Shown: positions 44,241 through 52,985 of the stretch, in pieces
Layout of the letters: each line of letters opens with the position of its first letter
How positions within the stretch are numbered: the stretch's first letter is position 1
Source of the DNA: Bacteroidetes bacterium RIFCSPLOWO2_12_FULL_37_12
GTDB lineage: Bacteria > Bacteroidota > Bacteroidia > 2-12-FULL-37-12
Assembly (NCBI GenBank): GCA_001769655.1
Contig: MEPC01000017.1
Location: 26,157 to 90,156, forward strand
Direction: 5' to 3'
DNA length: 64,000 nucleotides
Position numbers and translations under genes: made by a program
The notes under the pieces: model-generated
The model's input: the letters and a program-made list of their open reading frames with translations, nothing else
What the model was told of the DNA's origin: nothing
Databases searched by the model: none

Positions 44241-44251
44241 TCACCCCACCC

Positions 44252-46891
44252 TTACTGCACCATCATCTTACCTGAAATCCTTCCATTATCTGTTTCGAGA
44301 TGATATAAATAAACCCCTTTATTTAAACCCTGTTCTTTTGTAGAAATCTTAAATTGATAACTGCCGGGTAAAAAATCTCCCTTCGTAATATCTATAATTT
44401 TCTGGTTCAAAAGATTGGTAATATAAAAATTTACGTGAGATTCCTCAGTGACACTTAACGAAAATTCAGTTTCTTCATCAAACGGGTTTGGTTTATTTTG
44501 ATTCAGTGACACTCCTTCAGGATAATTGTTTTCATTAATACCCAATCCGATGCTTATGATCTTTGTAAAAGAATTGCTACAACCTGACAAGGTATCGGTT
44601 ATGGATAGTGTAACATTATATGCGGCAACGTTAGTAAATGCATGACTTGTTGACCAATTTTTAACATCGGTTTTACCATCACCAAAGGTCCATTTAAAAC
44701 TATAATCAGAAGGGCTACCGGTAGTTGTGTTTGTAAAAGTTATGGTATCGTTTTTTCCCCCTGAATTCTTACTGGCTGTAAAACTGACTGCAGGAAGATC
44801 TACAACTCTGACAGTTACTGTATCTGCATCTGTGCAACTACCAACGTTTACTTCTAGAATATAATTAGTAGTTAAACCTGGTGAAGCAAGTGGGCTAAAG
44901 GAACTAGTGTCAGTAAGTCCTGTAGTGGGAGTCCATGAAAAATTTCCAATTAGCATTGGAACGGCTTTAATGGTATCCGCTTCACCACTGCATACTGCGA
45001 CATCCGGACCGGCTTTCGCTCTGATAAGAAAAACCCCCACTTCCGCTTTACTTTCACAACCGTTGCTGTCACTGACTGTCACTACAAAATAATTATCATA
45101 ATCATCCGGCACATTTTTTCCTAAAGTGATGGTAGGACTTGCACTGGTAGAATCATCTAAAAATTCAGGATGGCTCCAACGATAAGTAGTGCCACCACTC
45201 GCATGCAACTGTACTGACCCTTGCCCACAAATAAATGTGTCTGACTCTGCAAATCGAGCATTAAAACGACACGTTGGAATAGTGACATAACGGATTTCAT
45301 TATCTACAAAATCATGGTCGTAGTCCTTCGGTGTCGTTTCTCCGACTTTCGTTACAGCAACTCCCGGTAAATCATCTTTTTGATAAAGAATGTGTAAATT
45401 ATCATCCACTTTTTTGGCTAAGGATCCATACACTGCTTCAATGGATTGATACTCATTACCGGAAAATTCTTCTTTAGTGATGTGAACAGGATAAGACCAG
45501 CTATTTCCTCCATCATGAGATGCGACTGCAAACAAATTCCTGTAAAGTTCTCCATCGTCATTACCGGTGCTGTTTGTATTTTCAACTATGGAGGAATAAA
45601 CACAATAGATAGTTCCATCAGGACCCACAGCGGCAGAAGGCATTGAAATCAAGGCGGGTGAATAAATTTCGTTAGTCACATTGTTCTGATAAATACTATC
45701 ATCCCTTAATGTAATAAGACCATCGCCATTATCATCTTTAATTCGTGCTGTATTGATACTTTCCGGTTTATCCATGTTTTCATTCCAATACATTAATTCC
45801 AGTGTTGACCATGAATAAAAGTATAATGTATCATTTCTGTTAAAAGAGAATCTACCCCCAAAAAAAACATGCGCTATGTTATTACTATCCAATGCTACGG
45901 AGAATGAACCATCGGAGGCATATCGATTAGCATTCAGAACGGTGTCACCGGATGAAAAAAATATCGTATCAGAATGTGTAAGAATAGTTGTAGTATCCCA
46001 TGTCACACCGGCATCATTGGATTTGAAAAGTATTGTTTTATCTTCACCGGCTACGATAACAACTGTATTTCCTCGTGAATCCATTGCGTAAGAGTCCCCA
46101 CCAATACTTCCGGCGGCTTTAAAATTAATAGTATCCATTCCGGGTAATTTAACAGGACCAGTATAACTTAAGCCGGCGTTGAATGACCGGAAATAAGCAA
46201 TGCCGCTATTTACATTATTATAACTGCTTCCCAGACGGCTTGCGATAATGTGAATTGTATCACCTGTATTTGCCATTCGAGGCCAGGTAGCGCCGGTATC
46301 AGATACTTGCGTAATCCATTTATTAGTCCAGGATCCTCCTCCTTCTATTGGTCTGGAAGCTATGTTTAACCCGTTAGGGTTTGCAGAAGAAACTGCATAA
46401 TGAGAAACAACCATTTCATTGCCATTTCTTGTCAAAATGGGTTCTGGCCATCCACATCGTGCCGCTTCAATTCTTTCAGTAGGATCAGGTCCCCATGAGC
46501 TACCATCAAAATAGTTATAACCAGTCCCACGGTCATCAAAGGATGGTGAACCATCTAACCCGCGTGTCCATGTAGTAGTAATTTTGTTATTCTCATGGCG
46601 AATAATTCGACGGCAAACTGACGCGTTTGTCTGTAAATCATATTTGGTTATTCCCACCACTTCGCCGGTAATTCCCTGAGTGCCTCTGGCATGGGTTTGT
46701 TTTAAAGGGCGTGTCTTTTTGATGGGATCTATGTTAATTTTTTCTCTTCCGGAAATACGGGGGAGAGAAGCAACAGACACTGCTTTTCTGTATTTTGGAA
46801 TATCAGAATTTCTATACACTCTGTTTTGCGCGGAAATCGTGCAAGGGATTCCGATTAAGAGTAGCAAATAAATGAGGAAGTTTGTTTTCAT
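44252..46891 (-). CDS. T9SS-secreted protein with BNR propeller and PKD domain
   Basis: This 879-residue protein has a signal peptide (FLIYLLLLIGIPCTISAQ), a sialidase-like propeller region with BNR-type boxes (SNDAGVTWDTT; SHDGGNSWSYP), an Ig-like region with paired cysteines (CGQGSVQLHASGG...CESKAEVG), a PKD domain (FKWTFGDGKTDVKNW) and a C-terminal T9SS sorting domain (PNPFDEETEFSLSV; GVYLYHLET). The catalytic residues needed for a true sialidase were not confirmed. The ATG at 46891 is used; the track start at 46990 would overlap the flippase gene. It is a surface or secreted protein of unknown substrate. Confidence 0.85.
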   Translation of the reverse strand: MKTNFLIYLLLLIGIPCTISAQNRVYRNSDIPKYRKAVSVASLPRISGREKINIDPIKKTRPLKQTHARGTQGITGEVVGITKYDLQTNASVCRRIIRHENNKITTTWTRGLDGSPSFDDRGTGYNYFDGSSWGPDPTERIEAARCGWPEPILTRNGNEMVVSHYAVSSANPNGLNIASRPIEGGGSWTNKWITQVSDTGATWPRMANTGDTIHIIASRLGSSYNNVNSGIAYFRSFNAGLSYTGPVKLPGMDTINFKAAGSIGGDSYAMDSRGNTVVIVAGEDKTILFKSNDAGVTWDTTTILTHSDTIFFSSGDTVLNANRYASDGSFSVALDSNNIAHVFFGGRFSFNRNDTLYFYSWSTLELMYWNENMDKPESINTARIKDDNGDGLITLRDDSIYQNNVTNEIYSPALISMPSAAVGPDGTIYCVYSSIVENTNSTGNDDGELYRNLFAVASHDGGNSWSYPVHITKEEFSGNEYQSIEAVYGSLAKKVDDNLHILYQKDDLPGVAVTKVGETTPKDYDHDFVDNEIRYVTIPTCRFNARFAESDTFICGQGSVQLHASGGTTYRWSHPEFLDDSTSASPTITLGKNVPDDYDNYFVVTVSDSNGCESKAEVGVFLIRAKAGPDVAVCSGEADTIKAVPMLIGNFSWTPTTGLTDTSSFSPLASPGLTTNYILEVNVGSCTDADTVTVRVVDLPAVSFTASKNSGGKNDTITFTNTTTGSPSDYSFKWTFGDGKTDVKNWSTSHAFTNVAAYNVTLSITDTLSGCSNSFTKIISIGLGINENNYPEGVSLNQNKPNPFDEETEFSLSVTEESHVNFYITNLLNQKIIDITKGDFLPGSYQFKISTKEQGLNKGVYLYHLETDNGRISGKMMVQ

Positions 46892-46932
46892 GTGATTTTG
46901 ATTAAAGGGCATTTCTAAAAAACTTTCGCAAG

Positions 46933-48237
46933 TTAGAAAAAATCGGTTAAAAAAACAATAATTAATGTACCACTGTATATCAGAAACCATCCTGTTGGAA
47001 TATAATCCGAAAAATGAATGTTATTTCTTCTTTTGAGATACAACCCTAACACTATTTTTTCAAGCATAAAAGCTATCAATGAGGCATAAGCAACCCCCTT
47101 GATTCCAAAGATGTTGATAAACAGGACGCTTAGTGAAACGTGTACGCATAGTTCTATTATTGAAACCGTTGCCATCATCTTGTTTAATAATAAACCGGAT
47201 GAAACTGCCTGCGGAAAAACAACCCGGCTGATTACAAGCAAAAGATAAATCCTAAAAATAAAGACCGCATCCCTGAACGATTCCCCATACAATAAATTAA
47301 ATAATGGCTCTGAAAAAATCATCAGCAGAATGGTTAAGGGAAAGGCAATATGCATTAACTGCAAGGATTCTTTTTTAAGATTTAGTAACTCCTTATTCAG
47401 CGTATTGTTTTTAAGCCCGGTTGCTATCTGAGATGAAAAAGATATACTAAGCGCATTTGCCAGTAATAAAATGATGGGGAATTCTCTGGCACCATACCTG
47501 AACAGCGTAAAATCAGTTTTTGTAAATAAATTGCTTACTAATATATTATCAAAATAATCAGCAAATCCTCCGGCAAGTGTAATGAGCAAAATGGGAAAAA
47601 AATAAATTGCCGACTCCATAAATAAGTTGAAATTAAAAGCGGGTTTTGCAGATTTGCCGATTAACATAACTAAATAAAAAAATCGCAATATGCTAAAAAT
47701 TACAAGTGCATATAAGGAATAAACAAACGGCTTTCCCATAAAAACAGGAATAATAACTGCAAAAACCATTAGGATGAAAGTAATTGTACTGAATAGGACA
47801 AGCGTTTTCCGTTTATTTTCAGCAAACAGCAGGTATTCCGTAAAATAAGAAGGAGCGGAAAAAAAAGTATAAATAACCAACCATAACAGGTATTCCTGAT
47901 TTAACGATGGATATAGTAAGGTGCCCGTAAAATATATTGCAGTAGATGAAAAAATACTGCATAGACAAAGCCATAGAAAATTATGAAAAACTATCTCTTT
48001 TCTTTTTAGTATGTCTGCCTGACTATAGTAAGGTAGAAATGCTTTCAAAATTCCATTCACCCAAAAGAAAGTGAAGGTACCGGCTATCAATAAAAATAGT
48101 TCATATTGACTGATTAAAATTTTATCTCCGGACAGCCGCGCAAGTAAAATTGAAATCAAAAATAAAGCACTAAACCTTGCGAGCTGAAAATATTGTAAAC
48201 TGCGGGAACCCGTGTGGGTTAGAAAGGATATGAGCAT
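46933..48237 (-). CDS. Polysaccharide flippase-like membrane protein
   Basis: This 434-residue integral membrane protein has about twelve to fourteen hydrophobic segments spread over its length, as in Wzx/MATE-type flippases of the oligosaccharide flippase family (FSALFLISILLARLSGDKI at the start; YGAREFPIILLLANALSIS and SGLLLNKMMATVSIIELCVH further on). Such proteins move lipid-linked sugar units across the inner membrane. No other polysaccharide gene is next to it, although a glycosyltransferase lies at 36751. It is transcribed away from the two tandem CCTCACCCC repeat copies at 48271. Confidence 0.75.
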   Translation of the reverse strand: MLISFLTHTGSRSLQYFQLARFSALFLISILLARLSGDKILISQYELFLLIAGTFTFFWVNGILKAFLPYYSQADILKRKEIVFHNFLWLCLCSIFSSTAIYFTGTLLYPSLNQEYLLWLVIYTFFSAPSYFTEYLLFAENKRKTLVLFSTITFILMVFAVIIPVFMGKPFVYSLYALVIFSILRFFYLVMLIGKSAKPAFNFNLFMESAIYFFPILLITLAGGFADYFDNILVSNLFTKTDFTLFRYGAREFPIILLLANALSISFSSQIATGLKNNTLNKELLNLKKESLQLMHIAFPLTILLMIFSEPLFNLLYGESFRDAVFIFRIYLLLVISRVVFPQAVSSGLLLNKMMATVSIIELCVHVSLSVLFINIFGIKGVAYASLIAFMLEKIVLGLYLKRRNNIHFSDYIPTGWFLIYSGTLIIVFLTDFF

Positions 48238-48270
48238 GCTGACATTTTTGAATCAATCCAGGATCCCAAT

Positions 48271-48376
48271 CACCCCTCTCCATTTTGGAGAGGGGCTGGG
48301 GTGAGGTCATTTTGAATCTATCCAGAGTCTCTTTCACCTCTCTCCATTTTGGAGAGGGGCTGGGGTGAGGTCATTT
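48271..48376. repeat. CCTCACCCC repeat, two tandem copies; second runs into copA stop
   Basis: Copies at 48271-48312 and 48335-48376 read on the minus strand as GACCTCACCCCAGCCCCTCT with a hairpin, and the flanking unit is itself duplicated with about 64-bp spacing. The second copy overlaps the end of copA, and the copA stop codon (TGA, 48371-48373) falls at its edge. Confidence 0.85.
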
Positions 48377-50542
48377 ATATCGTAAGCGTAATGAGTTTCC
48401 AATCACCACTACATCAGAAAGCGCCATGGCGGCGGCTCCTATTATGGGCTGTAATAACCCCACAAAAGCTACCGGTATGGCTACTACATTATAAAAGAAA
48501 GCCCAGAATAAATTTTGTTTTATGGTTTGAAGCGTCTTGCGGGATAACTGAAAAGCCGTCACCAATGTATTCAATTTTCCATGCAAAAGAACAATATCGG
48601 CTGAATGAATAGCTATATCAGTGGCATTGCTCAGTGACACTCCGATGGTTGCTTTTGATAATGCCGGTGCATCATTAATTCCATCTCCTACCATGGCTGT
48701 AAATCCTTCTGAAGTTAATTTTTCAATAATGGAAAGTTTTTCATCAGGTAGTTTTTCATAAAATACCTTTTCAATGCCACAACGATTTGCTACCGCTATG
48801 CATTTTTCTTTCTTATCCCCGCTTAAAAGCACAGGTTGAATTCCCTTTGATTTAAACCATTGAACAATAGTTACAGCATCGGGTTTTAATTCATCTTCCA
48901 TGTCAATACCGGCAAGTATTTTACCATCTTCAACTACATAAATATCGTGCGGACATTCTATATTTTCAATTACGATTTCCTTTGAACCAATTTTATATTC
49001 ACGGTTGTTTTCATCCACCGCAAGCATACCTATTCCCTTTTGCTCTGTAATTGTTTTAAATGATAATACTTTTTCCGAATGAAAATTTTTAGCCAGCGAC
49101 TTTGCTATTACATGAGATGAATGTTTTTCGATATTATATATAAGGGTATTCATATCTGTATCATTATTTTGATACATTTTGATATTTCTGATTCTGAATT
49201 CTCCGTTAGTTAGCGTTCCTGTTTTATCAAAGACAATCGTTTTAATATTTGCGAATTTTTCGAGGGTCTTTCCTCCCTTTATCAGAATTCCGTTTCGGGC
49301 GGCTCTTCCAATTCCCACTATCAATGCAGTGGGAGTTGCTAATCCCATCGCACAGGGGCAGGAAATTACGAGTACCGCAATTGCAGACATGACTGATAAT
49401 TTAATGGCAACAGCTACCATCTGTTCATTAAAAAAAGAGTGATAGATGAACATAGTAATCAAAGAACAAAAGGAAATTCCTATTACTACCGGCACAAAGA
49501 TGGAGGAAATTTTATCACCAATTGCCTGGATTTCCGGTTTGGATTGCTGAGCCGATTTTACCAATTCAATAATTTTACTCAACATGGAATTATCCGCATT
49601 GCCGGTTGCCTTATACTTAAGATTTCCATCAGAAACCAAGGTGCCGGCATACACTTTATTTCCGTTTTTTTTGCTGACAGGTATGCTTTCTCCTGTAATC
49701 ATGGATTCGTCAAAAACAGCAGTGCCTTCTTCTATTACACCATCAACGGGAACTGCATCGCCGCTATGCAACACGAGTATATCATTCTCTGCAATTTTCT
49801 CAAATCCGGTTTCTTCGATTTTTTCATTCCCGTTTGCATCTGTGACAATTCGTTTTGCAATGTTGGGTTGAAGTTTGGATAATTGCTCTATGGCGTGAGT
49901 GGTTTTTTTAACGGCAGTTTTTTCGAGAAGATTACCCAGCAATACCAGCGTAATAATGGAAGCCGAAGTTTCAAAATACAAATCGCCCCCCCAAAACATG
50001 GCAAGCACACTATATATAAATGCCGCTGAAGAACCGGTAATAATGAGCACATCCATGTTTGGAATTTTTTCTTTTAAGGAATGCCAGGCGCTTTTTCCGA
50101 ATTGAATTGCTCCGATAAAATAAACCGGCAGACAAAGTAATAGTTGCGACCACTGATTATGAAATATATGAAAATAGGAAACCCAAGTGCCGGTAAAATT
50201 AAACGGTAAATGAAAAATCATGGTAGAGAAAAGCGGGAGAGTAAAAATCAAGGCGATAAAAAACCTGATTTTTAATTGTTTTGCAAAATCATGTATTGAA
50301 TCATGCTCAGAATGAATCCGGCTGTTTTTTTCCCTGGCTTTGTATCCAAGAGAATTTATTCCGGTTCTTATTTTGTCGAATGAAATTTTTTCATCCAAAT
50401 AAAAACTTGCTTCACCGGTGATAAAATCCACTTGAATATTCTGTGCTTTTTCTTTTTCAAGAAAATGGCTGATGGTTTTTGCACAATTCGTGCAGGTCAT
50501 TCCCTCAACTATAATCTCTGTTTTTTTGTTTTGGGTGTTCAC
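48371..50542 (-). CDS. copA: Copper-exporting P1B-type ATPase
   Basis: This 723-residue inner-membrane pump removes Cu(I) from the cytoplasm. The N-terminal metal-binding domain has GMTCTNC (about 14-20); then come the actuator loop with TGES (about 283-286), the CPC transport motif SCPCAMGLATP (395-397), the phosphorylated Asp in DKTGTLT (439) and GDGINDAP (619). Eight membrane helices fit the hydrophobic profile. The conserved SEHP nucleotide-binding motif of P1B pumps is altered to SSHV (H477-V478), an unusual change that could lower ATP affinity. The stop codon lies at the edge of a dispersed repeat. No copper regulator gene is adjacent. Confidence 0.92.
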   Translation of the reverse strand: MNTQNKKTEIIVEGMTCTNCAKTISHFLEKEKAQNIQVDFITGEASFYLDEKISFDKIRTGINSLGYKAREKNSRIHSEHDSIHDFAKQLKIRFFIALIFTLPLFSTMIFHLPFNFTGTWVSYFHIFHNQWSQLLLCLPVYFIGAIQFGKSAWHSLKEKIPNMDVLIITGSSAAFIYSVLAMFWGGDLYFETSASIITLVLLGNLLEKTAVKKTTHAIEQLSKLQPNIAKRIVTDANGNEKIEETGFEKIAENDILVLHSGDAVPVDGVIEEGTAVFDESMITGESIPVSKKNGNKVYAGTLVSDGNLKYKATGNADNSMLSKIIELVKSAQQSKPEIQAIGDKISSIFVPVVIGISFCSLITMFIYHSFFNEQMVAVAIKLSVMSAIAVLVISCPCAMGLATPTALIVGIGRAARNGILIKGGKTLEKFANIKTIVFDKTGTLTNGEFRIRNIKMYQNNDTDMNTLIYNIEKHSSHVIAKSLAKNFHSEKVLSFKTITEQKGIGMLAVDENNREYKIGSKEIVIENIECPHDIYVVEDGKILAGIDMEDELKPDAVTIVQWFKSKGIQPVLLSGDKKEKCIAVANRCGIEKVFYEKLPDEKLSIIEKLTSEGFTAMVGDGINDAPALSKATIGVSLSNATDIAIHSADIVLLHGKLNTLVTAFQLSRKTLQTIKQNLFWAFFYNVVAIPVAFVGLLQPIIGAAAMALSDVVVIGNSLRLRYK

Positions 50543-50590
50543 AAATGCAAATGTCCATGAAATTTTTTAATTTATACGCTATTAAACCCG

Positions 50591-50629
50591 ACCTCACCCC
50601 AGCCCCTCTCCAAAAAAATGGAGAGGGGT
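50591..50629. repeat. CCTCACCCC repeat copy upstream of 50693 gene
   Basis: The copy reads ACCTCACCCCAGCCCCTCTC, A-rich loop, GGAGAGGGGT. It lies 52 bp upstream of the shared 26-bp promoter block at 50664-50689. Confidence 0.85.
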
Positions 50630-50663
50630 TAAAAAGCACCTGGATTTTCATTCGTACGTGTGT

Positions 50664-50689
50664 AAATCAAAATTTTCATGTAAGTTTGA
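50664..50689 (+). promoter_or_regulatory. 26-bp block with -7 box TAAGTTTG, shared with xdhA
   Basis: The block ends in TAAGTTTG (50681-50688) just before the ATG at 50693. An identical 26-bp block (both begin AAATCAAAATTTTCATG) precedes xdhA at 61867-61892. The leader here would be only a few bases. Confidence 0.55.
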
Positions 50690-50692
50690 ACT

Positions 50693-52624
50693 ATGCTCCG
50701 CTCAATTATCCTCATTTTATTGATATTTTTTGGGTACTCCTCTTACGCTCAGATGAGTTTAAGTGACACTGATTCGTCAAGAAAAAAAAGTTGGGATTTT
50801 TCAAGTTCCCGGCTTGGTGTCAGCACCATCGGATTAACTAACCGGTTTTTAACATACTATCCTTATAAAAACAATGATTTTACATTTTTCTCGGTTGATA
50901 ATGATTGGTTGTACAACGAAAACCTTCCTGAGAACTCTTTTGTAAAGCGAGATATGAATTTGAATGTTTTTCATTACAACCGCATCCATGAAAATTTCCA
51001 TTACATTCCGCAGATTAGTTTAAATGAATATTACGGCAGTAAAACATCCATCCGTGGATTTATCAATAATTTCAGCATTGCCACCCCGTCGAGGGTATTT
51101 ATCAATGATTTTCAATTAGGGTATCAGCAAGACACCCGTGACACCCTGCAGGACAAAGGGTTAGTTTATGGAAGCAATCTACTTATGAAAATCCGTAATG
51201 ACAGCACATTTAAAACTGGAATCAGAGGGAACATTTTGCAAACACAGATTTATCCGCGTTCCAATAATAAATATTACATAGAGGGTTATCTTAATCAACT
51301 TCTCAATCCACAAGCTGATTATTCTCTTTCGCTCGGCTATAAAAGCAGAAGAGTAGAAGATTACCTGAATAATAATATTCAAAGCATAGTGAGCGATACC
51401 ATGATTACCGGATTAGGATTCCACTATGAAATGCTTAAAGGGCTTACTTTTTCTTCTCAAAACAGTTTTGAACTTCCTAAACGGAATTTTAATTACAGGA
51501 GATTTAACGATTCCCTTTTGAACAAACAAAACTCACGTTTTGAAGAGTCACGTTTAAACACAAAACAATCTCTCAGTTTTAGCCGGAATACCCTGAATAT
51601 TTTGTTTACTTTTTCAGATGTGACCCGAAGCCGGGATTATGAACTGGAAAATTCATTGTTTAATTCTACGGAGGCATTTACTAAAGAACTTGAAGCAGAA
51701 AAAATTAAAAATATAGATGAAGAGGTAAAAGAATGGAGAATTCTCACGAACTATGGAATTAATGCAAAGCATTCAATACAATTAAACAGTGTGGGACAAC
51801 TGTTGCGGATTGATACGCCCAGTGAAAAAGAGAATCAGGACCGCGATGAAGTATATTATCAAACCGAACTTGGATTTGTTTCGCAATGGAACCCCATATT
51901 CAAAACAAACATTTCTCTGGCTGGTAATTACAGGGAACACCGATTTATTAAAAGCGAAAATAGCAATATTAATTTTGTTCAACAGGGGCTTTTACTGACT
52001 CCGGGATTTCAATGGAACCCAGGCAATTTTTATTGGAGTGGTTTTTACGGGTTGAATGTATCTTATCTGGTAAAAAATTTACTTTTTGAGCAGGAAAAAA
52101 ACCGTTCCAACCGTCAGTTTCTATCATCGCAGAATTTTAAATACCTCTGGAATGAGAATCATTCATCGGAATTACTTTTTGTACACACTGAAAACTTTCT
52201 GAGCAGATTAAATTGGGAAAAATTTTCAGAAAGTCCTCTCGATTCCACCTTTAGTGATGAAATTCAACTGAATCACTTTTTATCGTTAGGAAAGAAAATT
52301 TCAAGAGGAAATTTAAAAACAGGTTATCGTGTTTTTTATCAGAGTAAAACCATGACAGGTACCCTGCAAAAATTGAATGGATTGCCGGTTATGATTTATG
52401 CTGAGTCCATGGTTTTACAGCAGGGTCCCGACATTGGTTTTTTATTTACAAAAAAAAGATTTTCATTTTCTGTTTCCTGCTGGTTTCAGTTTGCAAAAAA
52501 CTACATCCGTTATAAAGAAGGAATTGCACCGGGCTCCGGTCACCTATATACAGAAGAAGAATTAAATGCAGTGATTAGAAACTTTTATCCCTATTTCAGT
52601 GTGAGTTCGAAGTGGAATTTGTGA
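50693..52624 (+). CDS. Putative outer-membrane beta-barrel protein
   Basis: This 643-residue protein is not recognised as a named family. A signal peptide (LRSIILILLIFFGYSSYAQ) precedes alternating polar/hydrophobic strands with frequent Tyr, Asn and Arg (for example DMNLNVFHYNRIHENFHYIPQ; RFLSSQNFKYLWNENHSS). The sequence ends SVSSKWNL, a plausible barrel terminus. It is predicted to sit in the outer membrane. It has the same 26-bp promoter block as xdhA, which hints at shared regulation rather than shared function. A TATAGGG array follows. Confidence 0.6.
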   Translation: MLRSIILILLIFFGYSSYAQMSLSDTDSSRKKSWDFSSSRLGVSTIGLTNRFLTYYPYKNNDFTFFSVDNDWLYNENLPENSFVKRDMNLNVFHYNRIHENFHYIPQISLNEYYGSKTSIRGFINNFSIATPSRVFINDFQLGYQQDTRDTLQDKGLVYGSNLLMKIRNDSTFKTGIRGNILQTQIYPRSNNKYYIEGYLNQLLNPQADYSLSLGYKSRRVEDYLNNNIQSIVSDTMITGLGFHYEMLKGLTFSSQNSFELPKRNFNYRRFNDSLLNKQNSRFEESRLNTKQSLSFSRNTLNILFTFSDVTRSRDYELENSLFNSTEAFTKELEAEKIKNIDEEVKEWRILTNYGINAKHSIQLNSVGQLLRIDTPSEKENQDRDEVYYQTELGFVSQWNPIFKTNISLAGNYREHRFIKSENSNINFVQQGLLLTPGFQWNPGNFYWSGFYGLNVSYLVKNLLFEQEKNRSNRQFLSSQNFKYLWNENHSSELLFVHTENFLSRLNWEKFSESPLDSTFSDEIQLNHFLSLGKKISRGNLKTGYRVFYQSKTMTGTLQKLNGLPVMIYAESMVLQQGPDIGFLFTKKRFSFSVSCWFQFAKNYIRYKEGIAPGSGHLYTEEELNAVIRNFYPYFSVSSKWNL

Positions 52625-52672
52625 GGGGTAGAAGGTATAGGGGTATAGGGGTATAGGGGCATAGGGCATAGC
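52625..52672. repeat. GGTATAG array after 50693 gene
   Basis: Tandem GGTATAGG heptamers and octamers follow the stop codon directly. No complementary arm follows within the next 100 bp, unlike 13246 and 57701. Confidence 0.7.
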
Positions 52673-52734
52673 CGTAAACTTTAGTATTTAAAAAATTATG
52701 AACTAATTTATAGTTTTCACTTGGTGTTTTTTTT

Positions 52735-52772
52735 GCCCCTCTCCATTTTGGAGAGGGGCTGGGGTGAGGTCT
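52735..52772. repeat. CCTCACCCC repeat copy (minus orientation)
   Basis: GCCCCTCTCCATTTTGGAGAGGGGCTGGGGTGAGGT-type copy, almost identical to those at 48271 and 48335, in the gap between the barrel and NtrC-type genes. Confidence 0.85.
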
Positions 52773-52801
52773 TTTAAGTTGACGAGAATAGGTATAGGCA
52801 C

Positions 52802-52870
52802 AAAAAAAAAGGTCGATCAGATACCTGATCGACCCCATCTACCTATGAAAAAAAGTACACTGGCGTGTAC
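52802..52870 (-). terminator. Two tandem hairpins with U-tracts after the NtrC-type gene
   Basis: On the minus strand GTACAC-GCCA-GTGTAC (52870-52855) is followed by seven T, then GGTCGATCAG-GTAT-CTGATCGACC (52834-52811) is followed by nine T. Both are perfect stems in intrinsic-terminator form. They lie 116-185 bp beyond the regulator stop codon, so they may end its transcript, or form the body of a small RNA. Confidence 0.7.
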
Positions 52871-52882
52871 GATTATCATATG

Positions 52883-52898
52883 CTCAAATACTGTGCCA
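52883..52898 (-). promoter_or_regulatory. Possible sigma-54 promoter ahead of the tandem hairpins
   Basis: On the minus strand TGGCACAGTATTTGAG matches TGGCACN5TTGCA spacing exactly at the -24 part but has GA instead of GC at -12. It would start transcription around 52872, directly before the two hairpins. Confidence 0.35.
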
Positions 52899-52985
52899 GA
52901 AAAAAAAGTGCTTTATAATGCTTTATAAACGTGTTTTTATATACCATTTTCTAATTTTTGGACAAATTGTTTCATTTTGAGAAAA

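Noticed and set aside
52848-52919. Short plus-strand ORF starting MKKSTLACTIIIC
   Set aside because: It overlaps the tandem hairpins, has no ribosome-binding site and its sequence is explained by the terminator stems and A-tracts.
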